Notes: generated by a model from the letters alone, not told the origin. A stretch of 64,000 nucleotides of DNA from Actinacidiphila guanduensis (GCF_900103985.1 NZ_FNIE01000007.1:372001-436000), one strand, 5' to 3'. Positions 50,633 through 59,851 are shown, numbered from the stretch's first letter. Numbers and translations are program-made.

Positions 50633-51813
50633 GCACGACGGGTACGGCTGTCGCCGGTACGGCGGGGCTGGGGCGGGCGGCGGCCGCGGCCGGTGCCCCG
50701 CGGCCGGGCAGCGGCACGTCCGAGGCCGACCCGGCCGGCACGTCTGCGGGGGCGGGGGCGCGGGAGGTGGCGGGTGCGGTCGGCGTCGCCGGCGTGCAGG
50801 GCGCAGCCGGGTCGGCGCGGGGCGGCGCGTCTGCGGGGGCGGGGGCGGGGGCGCCGGAGGCGGTAGGCGCGGTAGGCGTTGTCGGCGTTGTCGGCGTTGT
50901 CGGCGTTGTCGGCGTGCAGGGCGTACCCGGGTCGGCGCGGGGCGGCGGGACCGGGGTCGCGCCCGCGCCTGGCCGCGGGGCCACCGCTGCCGCCGGGGGA
51001 GACGTCGTACGGCTGCGGGGGGCCACGGCCGCGCTCGGGGGGCGGCCCGTGCTGCGCGGGGTGGACCTGGCGGTCGGGCGGGGCGAGGTGGTCGCGCTGC
51101 TCGGGGCGAACGGCTCGGGCAAGTCCACCGCCGTGCGGGCCGTGGTCGGGCAGGTGCCGCTGAGCGCGGGGGAGTGGGAGCTGTTCGGCACGCCCGGCGC
51201 CCGCTTCCGGCAGTGGCACCGGGTCGGCTACGTGCCCCAGCGCACCACCGCGGCCGGGGCGGTGCCCTCCACGGTCTGGGAGGTGGCCTCCTCCGGCCGC
51301 CTGTCGCGCACCCGGCTGCGGCCGCTGCGCCGGGCCGACCGCGAGGCCGTGCACCGGGCGCTGGAACTGGTCGGAATGGCCGGGCGGGCCCGCGACTCGG
51401 TGGGCGCCCTCTCCGGCGGCCAGCACCAGCGGGTGCTCATCGCCCGCGCCCTGGCCGCCGAGCCGGACCTGCTGATCATGGACGAGCCGATGGCCGGGGT
51501 GGACCTGGCCGGGCAGGACGCCCTCGCCGGCATCCTGCGCGCCCAGGTCGCCGCCGGCGCCTCGGTGCTGCTGGTGCTCCACGAACTCGGCCCCATGGAA
51601 CCGCTGATCGACCGCGCGGTGGTGCTCGCCGCCGGGCGGGTCGTCCACGACGGGGCGCCGCCGCGGGTCGTGGGGCAGCACGCCCTGCCCGGCCACGAGC
51701 ACGTCCACCCGCACGCCGGGCCGCGGCCGGCCGTCGTCCGCGGCCCCGTACCGGAGCCGGGCACAGCCCCCGGGCAGCCGGAGCTGCCGCGGCAGGAAGG
51801 ACGGGCCTCGTGA
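50629..51813 (+). CDS. znuC: Zinc ABC transporter, ATP-binding protein with repeat-rich N-terminal extension
   Basis: A 394-residue ABC ATPase driving zinc uptake. The first 125 or so residues are Gly, Ala and Val rich and include an VGVVGVVGVVGV repeat; ZnuC homologues usually begin near DVVRLRGATAALG. The core follows: Walker A GANGSGKST, ABC signature LSGGQHQRV, Walker B LLIMDEP and the H-loop LVLHELGP. The GTG at 50629 overlaps the znuA stop by four bases, which favours it, but an internal start closer to the ABC core cannot be excluded. The znuB GTG overlaps its stop. Confidence 0.88.
   Translation: MSTTGTAVAGTAGLGRAAAAAGAPRPGSGTSEADPAGTSAGAGAREVAGAVGVAGVQGAAGSARGGASAGAGAGAPEAVGAVGVVGVVGVVGVVGVQGVPGSARGGGTGVAPAPGRGATAAAGGDVVRLRGATAALGGRPVLRGVDLAVGRGEVVALLGANGSGKSTAVRAVVGQVPLSAGEWELFGTPGARFRQWHRVGYVPQRTTAAGAVPSTVWEVASSGRLSRTRLRPLRRADREAVHRALELVGMAGRARDSVGALSGGQHQRVLIARALAAEPDLLIMDEPMAGVDLAGQDALAGILRAQVAAGASVLLVLHELGPMEPLIDRAVVLAAGRVVHDGAPPRVVGQHALPGHEHVHPHAGPRPAVVRGPVPEPGTAPGQPELPRQEGRAS
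50741..50947 (+). repeat. In-frame duplication with 9-bp expansion in znuC
   Basis: An 87-base unit (50741-50827) is followed by a related 120-base copy (50828-50947). Inside the second, GTTGTCGGC is repeated four times exactly (50878-50913). The length is a multiple of three, so the frame is kept. Confidence 0.75.
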
Positions 51814-52757
51814 CCCTCCTCGACTACGCCTTCATGCAGCGCGCGCTGCTGGCGGCCTTCCTCGTCGGTGTCACCGCGCCCTCCGTCGGCATCTTCCTGG
51901 TGCAGCGGCGGCAGGCCGTCATGGGCGACGGCATCGGGCACGTGGCCCTGACCGGCATCGCGCTGGGCTTCCTGCTGCGGGTCAGCCCGGTGTGGATGGC
52001 CGTCCTGGTCTCCGCGGCGGGCGCCGTCCTGATGGAGCTGATCCGCTCCCAGGCCAAGGCCCGCGGGGACATCGCCCTGGCGATGCTGCTGTACGGCGGC
52101 ATGGCCGGCGGTGTGCTGATCATCTCGCTGGCGCCCGGCGGCTCCAACGCCAACCTGGACTCCTACCTCTTCGGCTCCATCAGCACGGTGGCGCCCGGCG
52201 ACATCCCGCCGATGGCCGCGCTCGCGGTCTTCGTGCTGCTGGTCGTCCTGGGCCTGCGCCGGCCGCTGTACGCGGTGTGCCTGGACGAGGAGTTCGCCCG
52301 GGTGATGCGGCTGCCGGTGCGCGCGCTGAACCTGCTGCTCGCGGTGACCGCCGCCGTCACGGTGACGGTGGCCATGCGGGCGGTCGGGCTGCTGCTGGTC
52401 AGCGCGCTGATGGTGATCCCGGTGGCCGCCGCCCAGCAGCTCACCCGCGGCTTCGCCTGGACGCTGGCTGTGGCGGTCGCCATCGGGGTGTCGGCGGCGG
52501 TGTCGGGCACGGTGTTCTCGTACTACGTGGACGTGCCGCCCGGCTCCAGCATCGTGCTGGCCGCGATGGCGGTCTTCCTGGGCACGGCGGTGGTGGCGGC
52601 GCCCCTTGCGGCCCGGCGGGCGCGGGCGGTGCAGCGGGCCGAGGCGGAGGCGGGGGAGGCCGGTGCGGGTGCTGCCGGCGGGGCGGCGGGCGGCACCGCG
52701 GGCGACGTACCGGACGGGGGCGGATCGGGCACCCTTGAAGTGGGCGTGCCCGGGTGA
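51810..52757 (+). CDS. znuB: Zinc ABC transporter, permease
   Basis: A 315-residue membrane protein of the ABC-3 family with about eight helices. It opens with LLDYAFMQRALLAAFLVGVTAPSVGIFLVQRRQAVMGDGIGHVAL, where the GIGHVA region is conserved. The C-terminal tail beyond the last helix is Gly/Ala/Glu rich. GTG 51810 overlaps the znuC stop by four bases. With znuA and znuC it forms one operon, and zur follows 86 bases after its stop. Confidence 0.92.
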   Translation: MTLLDYAFMQRALLAAFLVGVTAPSVGIFLVQRRQAVMGDGIGHVALTGIALGFLLRVSPVWMAVLVSAAGAVLMELIRSQAKARGDIALAMLLYGGMAGGVLIISLAPGGSNANLDSYLFGSISTVAPGDIPPMAALAVFVLLVVLGLRRPLYAVCLDEEFARVMRLPVRALNLLLAVTAAVTVTVAMRAVGLLLVSALMVIPVAAAQQLTRGFAWTLAVAVAIGVSAAVSGTVFSYYVDVPPGSSIVLAAMAVFLGTAVVAAPLAARRARAVQRAEAEAGEAGAGAAGGAAGGTAGDVPDGGGSGTLEVGVPG

Positions 52758-52843
52758 GGAGCCCCGCCGGGCGCCGGCGGGCTGGCACAATGGGCGACCG
52801 GGCCTCGCGGGGCCCCGGAGCTTGGACCGAGAAGGAGGAACCG

Positions 52844-53248
52844 GTGAGCACACATCAGCAGACCGTGCGAGGCCGCTCCACCCGGCAGCGGGCCGCGGTG
52901 GCCGCGGCTCTCGACGAGGTCGACGAGTTCCGCAGCGCTCAGGACCTGCACGACATCCTCAAGCACCGCGGGGACTCGGTCGGCCTGACCACCGTCTACC
53001 GCACGCTGCAGTCCCTCGCCGACGCCGGCGAGATCGACGTCCTGCGCACCGGGGACGGCGAGTCGGTCTACCGCCGCTGCTCCGGCGGCGGCCACCACCA
53101 CCACCTGGTCTGCCGCTCGTGCGGCAAGGCGGTGGAGGTCGAGGGCCCGGCCGTGGAGAAGTGGGCCGAGGCGGTGGCGGCGGAGAACGGCTTCGTGGAC
53201 GTCGCGCACACCATGGAGATCGTGGGCACCTGCTCCGACTGCGCGTAG
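52844..53248 (+). CDS. zur: Zinc uptake regulator Zur (Fur family)
   Basis: A 134-residue Fur-type repressor. A winged helix (STRQRAAVAAALDEVDEFRSAQDLHDIL...VGLTTVYRTLQSLADAG) precedes a dimerisation domain with the metal sites GGGHHHHLVCRSCGKAVEVEG and a terminal CSDC pair, giving the structural CxxC...CxxC zinc site. GTG 52844 has GAAGGAGG five bases upstream. The position after znuACB, and Zur-like boxes at znuA, support Zur rather than Fur or PerR. Confidence 0.93.
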   Translation: MSTHQQTVRGRSTRQRAAVAAALDEVDEFRSAQDLHDILKHRGDSVGLTTVYRTLQSLADAGEIDVLRTGDGESVYRRCSGGGHHHHLVCRSCGKAVEVEGPAVEKWAEAVAAENGFVDVAHTMEIVGTCSDCA

Positions 53249-53322
53249 CCCTTCACCGGGCACGCGCCCGCCCGGCCTCGTCCGGCCGCTGAAGGACGGG
53301 CGCGCGCGGGTGTGGGAAGGGT

Positions 53323-53359
53323 CCCGGGGGCGGCGCTTGCACGGGGCGCCGCCCCCGGG
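53323..53359. terminator. Convergent terminator between zur and ppdK
   Basis: Perfect 14-base arms (53323-53336, 53346-53359) with a nine-base loop lie between the zur and ppdK stops. Confidence 0.7.
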
Positions 53360-53450
53360 GGTGGGGCCGGGGGGAACCGACGGGCGGTGAGGGTTGGGCC
53401 CCAGGGCGTGGGCCTCCGCCGGCGGGTCCGGGGCCGGCCCGGTCAGGGGG

Positions 53451-56159
53451 TCATCGGGCGGCCGCCCGCGCGGCTTCGAGGCGGGCGACCGGGATGCGGA
53501 AGGGCGAGCAGGAGACGTAGTCCAGGCCCGCCCGGTGGAAGAAGTGGACCGACTCGGGGTCGCCCCCGTGCTCCCCGCACACGCCCAGCTTGAGGTCGGG
53601 CCGCGTGGCCCGGCCGGCCTCCGCCGCGGAGCGCACCAGCGCGCCCACCCCGTCGGCGTCGATCGTCTCGAACGGGGAGACCCCGAAGATCCCCTTCTCC
53701 AGGTACGCGGTGAAGAAGGACGCCTCCACGTCGTCGCGCGAGAAGCCCCACACGGTCTGCGTCAGGTCGTTGGTGCCGAAGGAGAAGAACTCCGCCGCCT
53801 CCGCGATCTGACCCGCCGTCAGCGCCGCCCGCGGCAGCTCGATCATCGTGCCGATCGACAGGTCCAGGTCCGCGCCGGTCGCCTCACGCACCTCCGCCAC
53901 GATCGCGTCGGCCTCGTCCCGGACGATCTCCAGCTCCTGCACGGTGCCCACCAGCGGCACCATGATCTCCGGCCGCGGGTCGCCGCCTGCCGCGATCCGC
54001 TGCGCCGCCGCCTCCGCGATCGCCCGCACCTGCATCGCGAACAGCCCCGGGACGACCAGCCCGAGCCGCACCCCGCGCAGCCCCAGCATCGGGTTCTGCT
54101 CGTGCAGCTTGTGCACGGCCTGCAGCAGCCGCAGGTCGTTCTCGTTGGCGTCCTTGCGGGCCTCGGCCAGTGCCACCCGCACCGACAGCTCGGTGATGTC
54201 GGGCAGGAACTCGTGCAGCGGCGGGTCCAGCAGCCGTACCGTCACCGGCAGCCCGTCCATCGCCTCGAACAGCTCCACGAAGTCCGCGCGCTGCAGCGGC
54301 AGCAGCGCTTTGAGCGCGTCCTCCCGCTCGCCGTCGGTGTCGGCCAGGATCAGCCGCTCGACCAGTTCGCGCCGCTCGCCGAGGAACATGTGCTCGGTGC
54401 GGCACAGCCCGATGCCCTGGGCGCCGAACCGCCGGGCCCGGGCCGCGTCCTCGGCGTTGTCCGCGTTGGCCCGCACCCGCAGCCGGCGCACCCGGTCGGC
54501 GTACGCCATGATCCGGTGCACCGCCCGTACCAGCTCGCCGGCCTCCTCGGCGCCGGCGTGCATCCGCCCCTCGAAGTACTCCACCACCGGCGAGGGCACG
54601 ACCGGCACCTCCCCGAGGTACACCTTGCCGGTGGACCCGTCGATGGAGATCAGGTCGCCCTCCTCCAGCACCAGGCCCCCCGGTGCGGTCAGGCACCGCC
54701 GCTTGGTGTCGACCTCCAGCTCCTCGGCCCCGCACACGCACGTCTTGCCCATGCCGCGGGCGACCACGGCCGCGTGCGAGGTCTTGCCGCCGCGCGAGGT
54801 GAGGATGCCCTCGGCGGCGATCATGCCGCTGAGGTCGTCGGGGTTGGTCTCGCGCCGGATGAGGATGACCTTCTCGCCCGAGCGCGACCACTTCACGGCC
54901 GTGTACGAGTCGAAGACCGCCTTGCCGACGGCCGCGCCCGGTGAGGCCGCGATGCCCCAGCCGATCCGCCGCACCGAGCCGCGGGCGGTGGCCGCGTCGT
55001 CGAACCGCGGGAACATCAGCTGGGCCAGCTGCGCGCCGGTCACCCGCCGCAGCGCCTCGGCCTCGTCGATCAGGCCCTGGTCCACCAGCTGCGTCGCGAT
55101 CTGGAAGGCCGCGGCCGCCGTGCGCTTGCCCACCCGTGTCTGCAGCATCCACAACTGGCCGCGCTCGATGGTGAACTCGATGTCGCACAGGTCCTTGTAG
55201 TGCGTCTCCAGCGTCTCCATGATCGCCAGCAGGCGGTCGTAGGAGGTCTTGTCGATCCGCTCCAGGTCGGCCAGCGGCACGGTGTTGCGGATGCCCGCCA
55301 CGACGTCCTCGCCCTGTGCGTTCTGCAGGTAGTCGCCGTAGACGCCCTGGGCGCCGGTGGCCGGGTCGCGGGTGAAGGCGACGCCGGTGCCGGAGTCCGG
55401 GCCGAGGTTGCCGAAGACCATGGCGACGATGTTCACCGCGGTGCCGAGGTCGCCGGGGATGCGCTCCTGGCGCCGGTAGAGCCGGGCACGGTCGGTGTTC
55501 CAGGAGTCGAAGACGGCCCGCACCGCCAGGTCCATCTGCTCGCGCGGCTCCTGCGGGAACTCCCGCCCGGCCTCCTTGGCGACGATCGCCTTGAACTCCT
55601 CGACCAGGCCGCGCAGGTCGGCGGCGTCCAGACCGAGGTCGCTGTCGGCGCCCTTGGCCCGCTTGGCGGCCTCCAGCGCCTCCTCGAACAGGTCGCCGTC
55701 CACGCCGAGCACGGTCTTGCCGAACATCTGGACCAGCCGCCGGTAGGAGTCCCAGGCGAACCGGTCGTCGCCGCCGGCCTGGGCGGCGAGGCCGGCCACC
55801 GAGTCGTCGGACAGGCCGATGTTGAGGACGGTGTCCATCATCCCCGGCATCGAGAACTTCGCGCCGGAGCGGACCGAGACCAGCAGCGGGTCGTCGCTCT
55901 GGCCCAGCTTGCGGCCCATCCGCTGCTCCAGCTCGGCGAGGTGCGCACTCACCTCGTCGCGCAGCGCCGGCGGTTCGGCCCCCGAGTCCAGGTAGACGCG
56001 GCACGCCTCGGTCGTGATGGTGAAGCCCGGAGGGACGGGCAGGCCGAGGTTGGTCATCTCGGCGAGGTTCGCACCCTTCCCGCCGAGCAGGTCCTTCAGA
56101 TCCTTGTTGCCCTCGGTGAAGTCGTAGACGTACTTGGGGTGTTTCTCGCGTGTCGACAC
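53451..56159 (-). CDS. ppdK: Pyruvate, phosphate dikinase
   Basis: A 902-residue enzyme interconverting pyruvate, ATP and phosphate with phosphoenolpyruvate, AMP and diphosphate. The N-terminal ATP-grasp domain begins KYVYDFTEGNKDLKDLLGGKGANLAEM and includes SVRSGAKFSMPGMMDTVLNIG. The swivelling domain carries the phosphohistidine in GGKTSHAAVVARGMGK. The C-terminal barrel has GIGLCRTEHMFL and a terminal CGEHGGDPESV region. All catalytic segments are present. GTG 56159 is chosen; AGGAG lies about 12 bases upstream. Confidence 0.94.
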   Translation of the reverse strand: MSTREKHPKYVYDFTEGNKDLKDLLGGKGANLAEMTNLGLPVPPGFTITTEACRVYLDSGAEPPALRDEVSAHLAELEQRMGRKLGQSDDPLLVSVRSGAKFSMPGMMDTVLNIGLSDDSVAGLAAQAGGDDRFAWDSYRRLVQMFGKTVLGVDGDLFEEALEAAKRAKGADSDLGLDAADLRGLVEEFKAIVAKEAGREFPQEPREQMDLAVRAVFDSWNTDRARLYRRQERIPGDLGTAVNIVAMVFGNLGPDSGTGVAFTRDPATGAQGVYGDYLQNAQGEDVVAGIRNTVPLADLERIDKTSYDRLLAIMETLETHYKDLCDIEFTIERGQLWMLQTRVGKRTAAAAFQIATQLVDQGLIDEAEALRRVTGAQLAQLMFPRFDDAATARGSVRRIGWGIAASPGAAVGKAVFDSYTAVKWSRSGEKVILIRRETNPDDLSGMIAAEGILTSRGGKTSHAAVVARGMGKTCVCGAEELEVDTKRRCLTAPGGLVLEEGDLISIDGSTGKVYLGEVPVVPSPVVEYFEGRMHAGAEEAGELVRAVHRIMAYADRVRRLRVRANADNAEDAARARRFGAQGIGLCRTEHMFLGERRELVERLILADTDGEREDALKALLPLQRADFVELFEAMDGLPVTVRLLDPPLHEFLPDITELSVRVALAEARKDANENDLRLLQAVHKLHEQNPMLGLRGVRLGLVVPGLFAMQVRAIAEAAAQRIAAGGDPRPEIMVPLVGTVQELEIVRDEADAIVAEVREATGADLDLSIGTMIELPRAALTAGQIAEAAEFFSFGTNDLTQTVWGFSRDDVEASFFTAYLEKGIFGVSPFETIDADGVGALVRSAAEAGRATRPDLKLGVCGEHGGDPESVHFFHRAGLDYVSCSPFRIPVARLEAARAAAR

Positions 56160-56470
56160 GGGTGGTTCGACTCCTCGCGTCCTGGTTGCCCTGACGGCGG
56201 GGAGCGTACCCATCTCGAAGGTCCCGTAGCGCGTCCATCAGCACGACACACGGGTGTAACCGCCCGACTGCCGTCAGATCCAAGCCGCGTCCAAGCAGAA
56301 TAGCTCGACCCCGAGTGTTCACCCCGCGTTCACGAGTCGAAGCCACGACCCCGCTCCGCGAGGGAGGGCCGTTTGGGTGTCTACGGAGCGTGATGGATTC
56401 CGCTGTCAGGTGGAGACAAGGCGGTGGCACGCAGTGCCGTCCATTCGAGTAGTGCAGCGCTCGTATGTGC

Positions 56471-56512
56471 GCTCATTTGAGCAAACACGTGATCAGTCGT
56501 GACGTGAATCAC
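56471..56512. promoter_or_regulatory. Cluster of palindromes, including a CRP-like core, in the ppdK-dusB gap
   Basis: GCTCA-TT-TGAGC (56471-56482), overlapping CACGTG and TGATCA (56486-56495), and GTGA-N6-TCAC (56499-56512) lie together about 340 bases upstream of ppdK. The last matches the CRP/FNR-family core. The rest of the 567-base gap 56160-56726 shows no convincing gene. Confidence 0.35.
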
Positions 56513-56624
56513 CCGCACGGCTCACGCGCTGTCTCATCCATTGGACGTAGGGCGCCTACGCATCCGGTACGCGCCCGTCATGCGGCGGGCACGTCGCTTC
56601 CCCCTGTGCCGGTCGGCCGATGTC

Positions 56625-56678
56625 CGACCGCCTCGACCGCCTCGACCGCCTCGACCGCCCCGGCCGCCCCGACCGCCG
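56625..56678. repeat. Nine-bp tandem repeat downstream of dusB
   Basis: Six consecutive copies of CGACCGCCT or one-base variants (CGACCGCCC, CGGCCGCCC, CGACCGCCG) lie 49-102 bases beyond the dusB stop. Confidence 0.65.
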
Positions 56679-56726
56679 CCGGGCATGCCGTGCCCCGCCG
56701 CCGGGCCCGTACGGGCCCGGCCCCGC

Positions 56727-57884
56727 TCAGCCGCCCGACGTCTCCGACTCCGCATCCGCGGACAGCGCGGCGCACTCGTACGGGTCCTCCAGCCAGCCGT
56801 CCGGCAGGACGACCCGCCCGCCCGCGGCCGTCCGCCCCCGCGGCCCGTCGGCGTGGGCCGGCCACGGCTGCGCGGGGTCGATCAGCGCCAGCTGCTCGTC
56901 GAGTTCGGCGAGCGAGGACGCGGTGGCGAGCGCGCGCCGCAGTTCGGAGCCCACGGCGAAGCCCTTGGTGTACCAGGAGACGTGCTTGCGGAAGTCGATC
57001 ACGCCGCGCGCCTCGTCGCCGAGCCAGCGCCCGAGCAGCTCGGCGTGGCGGCGCATCACCGCGGCCACCTCGCCGAAGGCGGGCGCGTAGGGCGCCTCGC
57101 CCGAGCCGAGCGCGGCCAGGTCGCGGAAGAGCCAGGGCCGCCCGAGGCAGCCGCGGCCGACCACGACCCCGTCGCACCCCGTCTCGCGCATCATCCGCTC
57201 GGCGTCGGCCGCGGACCAGATGTCGCCGTTGCCGAGCACCGGGATCTCCGGGACGTGCTCCTTCAGCCGCGCGATGGCCTCCCAGTCGGCGGTGCCGCCG
57301 TAGTGCTGGGCGGCGGTGCGGCCGTGCAGGGCGACGGCGCTGACGCCCTCCTCCACGGCGATCCGGCCGGCGTCCAGGTAGGTGAGGTGGTCGTCGTCGA
57401 TGCCCTTGCGCATCTTGATGGTGACCGGCAGGTCGCCGGCCGCGGCCACCGCCTCGCGGAGCAGCGCCCGCAGCAGCGGCCGCTTGTAGGGCAGCGCGGA
57501 GCCGCCGCCCTTGCGGGTCACCTTCGGCACCGGGCAGCCGAAGTTGAGGTCGATGTGGTCGGCCAGGTCCTCGTCCACGATCATCCGCACCGCCTTGCCG
57601 ACGGTCGCGGGGTCGACGCCGTACAGCTGGATCGAGCGCGGGGTCTCGCTCGCGTCGAAGTGGATGAGCTGCATCGTCTTCTCGTTGCGCTCCACCAGCG
57701 CCCGCGTGGTGATCATCTCGCTGACGAAGAGTCCCTTGCCGCCGGAGAACTCGCGGCACAGCGTGCGGAAGGGCGCGTTGGTGATGCCCGCCATGGGGGC
57801 GAGCACCACCGGCGGCCACACGGTGTGCGGGCCGATCCGGAGCGCTCCGGGCGCGGGCGGGGCCAGGGTGGCGTCAGCGGTCAT
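56727..57884 (-). CDS. dusB: tRNA dihydrouridine synthase
   Basis: A 385-residue FMN enzyme that reduces uridines in tRNA. The barrel starts with PPVVLAPMAGITNAPFRTLCREF, with the catalytic cysteine in DLNFGCPVPKVTRKGGG near residue 110 and ALHGRTAAQHYGGTADWEAIARLKEHV downstream. The C-terminal helical tRNA-binding part includes DFRKHVSWYTKGF. ATG 57884 is chosen because GACAAT lies seven bases upstream. Confidence 0.93.
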   Translation of the reverse strand: MTADATLAPPAPGALRIGPHTVWPPVVLAPMAGITNAPFRTLCREFSGGKGLFVSEMITTRALVERNEKTMQLIHFDASETPRSIQLYGVDPATVGKAVRMIVDEDLADHIDLNFGCPVPKVTRKGGGSALPYKRPLLRALLREAVAAAGDLPVTIKMRKGIDDDHLTYLDAGRIAVEEGVSAVALHGRTAAQHYGGTADWEAIARLKEHVPEIPVLGNGDIWSAADAERMMRETGCDGVVVGRGCLGRPWLFRDLAALGSGEAPYAPAFGEVAAVMRRHAELLGRWLGDEARGVIDFRKHVSWYTKGFAVGSELRRALATASSLAELDEQLALIDPAQPWPAHADGPRGRTAAGGRVVLPDGWLEDPYECAALSADAESETSGG

Positions 57885-57891
57885 GGGGCCC

Positions 57892-57897
57892 ATTGTC
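57892..57897 (-). promoter_or_regulatory. Candidate leaderless -10 (GACAAT) for dusB
   Basis: On the minus strand GACAAT ends seven bases before the dusB ATG at 57884. Confidence 0.45.
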
Positions 57898-57983
57898 GCC
57901 CACCGCCGGAAGACGCCGGGACATTTGGTTGTACAGTATTAACGATTACACGGACAGAAGAGACATCCCAGGAGCCCCGCCCT

Positions 57984-59405
57984 ATGCCAGAGTTGTCCTA
58001 CCGCCGACGCATGCTCGTCCTGGCCATCTGCTGTTCGAGCCTGCTGATCGTCAGCCTCGACAACACGATCCTCAACGTGGCGCTGCCGTCGATGCAGAAG
58101 GACTTCCACTCCGGCCTGGCGGGTCTGCAGTGGACGATCGACGCCTACCTGGTGGTGCTCGCCTCGCTGCTGCTCCTCGCCGGCTCCACCGCCGACCGGA
58201 TCGGGCGGCGCCGGGTCTTCCAGACCGGGCTGGTGATCTTCACCGCGGGCTCGTTGCTGTGCAGCCTCGCGCCCGGCCTCGGCTGGCTGATCGCCTTCCG
58301 GATGGTGCAGGCCGTGGGCGGCTCGATGCTCAACCCGGTGGCGATGTCGATCATCACCAACACCTTCTCCGACCCGCGCGAGCGGGCCCGCGCGATCGGC
58401 GCGTGGGGCGGGGTGGTCGGCATCAGCATGGCGGCCGGGCCGATCGTCGGCGGGGCGCTGGTGCAGTCGGTGGGCTGGCGGTCGATCTTCTGGATCAACG
58501 TACCGGTGGGCCTGGCCGCGCTCGTGCTCACCGCCCGCTTCGTGCCCGAGTCGCGGGCACCGCGGGCCCGCCGGGTGGACCCGCTCGGCCAGGTCCTGGT
58601 GATCGTGCTGCTGGGCGCGCTGACGTACGGGATCATCGAGGGCTCGGGCGCGGGCTGGGGCTCGCCGCTGATCGTGGGCTGCTTCACGGTGGCGGTGGCC
58701 GCGGTGGTGGCGCTGGCGACCTACGAGCGGCGCCGCGTCGACCCGCTGATCGACGTGCGTTTCTTCCGCAGCGTCCCGTTCAGCGGCGCCACGCTCATCG
58801 CGGTGGCCGGGCTCGCCTCGCTCGGCGGCTTCCTCTTCCTCAACACGCTCTACCTGCAGAACGAACGGGGCCTGTCGGCGCTGGACGCCGGCCTCTACAT
58901 GCTGCCGATGGCGGCGATGTGCCTGATCTTCGCGCCGATCTCGGGACGGCTGGTGGGCACGCGCGGGCCGCGGCTGCCGCTGGTGCTCGCCGGGGTGGGG
59001 CTGACCGCGAGCGGGGTGCTCTTCGCGGCCTTCGACGCGCAGTCCTCCAACACGCTGCTGTTCACCTCGTACGTCCTCTTCGGCATCGGTTTCGGCCTTG
59101 TCAACGCGCCGATCACCAACACCGCCGTCTCGGGGATGCCGCGCGAGCAGGCCGGCGTGGCCGCCGCGGTGGCCTCCACCAGCCGGCAGGTGGGCCAGTC
59201 GCTGGGTGTCGCGGTGCTCGGCGCGGCCCTCGCCGCGGGACTGCACCAGGGCGCTTGGTGGATCATTACCGGATGCGGGGTCGGCGTCCTCGGCCTCGGA
59301 GTGCTCACCACGGGACGGTGGGCCCGCGCAACGGCGGAACGGACGGCCTCGGCGCTGATGGCGCCCGAGCCGGAGCAGGACAAGGTGGCGGTGAGAGCGT
59401 CATGA
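57984..59405 (+). CDS. MFS exporter (DHA2, 14-helix type)
   Basis: A 473-residue drug:proton antiporter-like protein with the DHA2 start LIVSLDNTILNVALPSMQKDF and the motif GSTADRIGRRRVFQTG. Motif C-like GPIVGGALVQSVGWRSIF is present, and NAPITNTAVSGMPREQAG marks the QacA/EmrB branch. ATG 57984 has CAGGAG about ten bases upstream. The MarR gene overlaps its stop, so the two are co-translated. The upstream region (near 57930) contains TGTA-N13-TACA, a possible MarR site. Confidence 0.88.
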   Translation: MPELSYRRRMLVLAICCSSLLIVSLDNTILNVALPSMQKDFHSGLAGLQWTIDAYLVVLASLLLLAGSTADRIGRRRVFQTGLVIFTAGSLLCSLAPGLGWLIAFRMVQAVGGSMLNPVAMSIITNTFSDPRERARAIGAWGGVVGISMAAGPIVGGALVQSVGWRSIFWINVPVGLAALVLTARFVPESRAPRARRVDPLGQVLVIVLLGALTYGIIEGSGAGWGSPLIVGCFTVAVAAVVALATYERRRVDPLIDVRFFRSVPFSGATLIAVAGLASLGGFLFLNTLYLQNERGLSALDAGLYMLPMAAMCLIFAPISGRLVGTRGPRLPLVLAGVGLTASGVLFAAFDAQSSNTLLFTSYVLFGIGFGLVNAPITNTAVSGMPREQAGVAAAVASTSRQVGQSLGVAVLGAALAAGLHQGAWWIITGCGVGVLGLGVLTTGRWARATAERTASALMAPEPEQDKVAVRAS

Positions 59406-59851
59406 GTACGACCTCGGGTACGCAGGCGGCCCCGGTGGCCGCGATGGACGGGCCGGCCGAGCGGGTCTGGAACAACCTGCGCGCGCTCGTCCTGGAGCAG
59501 AACGAGCGGCGCAAGGAGACGGCCGAGGCACTCGGGATGAGCTTCTTCCGGGTCAAGGCGCTGCGGAGGATCGCCGCGCACCCCTCGAAGATGTCCGAAC
59601 TCGCCGCGGAGCTGGCCTGCGACCGGCCCTACCTCACGCTTGTCGTGGACGATCTGGAGAGCCGGGGGCTGGTGGAGCGGCACCAGCATCCCGCGGACCG
59701 CCGCTGCAAGATCGTCTCGGCCACCCCCGCCGGCCACGAAGTGGCCGCCCGGGCGAACGAGATCCTGGGCACCCCGCCGCCGGCCCTGCGGGAGTTGCCC
59801 GCGGAGGACCTGGCGGTCCTGGACCGCATCGTCTCCCAGCTCCTCGCGTAG
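59402..59851 (+). CDS. MarR family regulator (linked to the MFS exporter)
   Basis: A 149-residue winged-helix protein: RVWNNLRALVLEQNERRKETAEALGMSFFRVKALRRIAAHP, then MSELAAELACDRPYLTLVVDDLESRGLVER and a beta wing with ADRRCKIVSATPAG. It contains two cysteines (LACDR and RRCK) that could sense oxidation or electrophiles, though this is only an inference. The ATG overlaps the MFS stop (ATGA). It probably represses its own operon. Confidence 0.85.
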   Translation: MSTTSGTQAAPVAAMDGPAERVWNNLRALVLEQNERRKETAEALGMSFFRVKALRRIAAHPSKMSELAAELACDRPYLTLVVDDLESRGLVERHQHPADRRCKIVSATPAGHEVAARANEILGTPPPALRELPAEDLAVLDRIVSQLLA

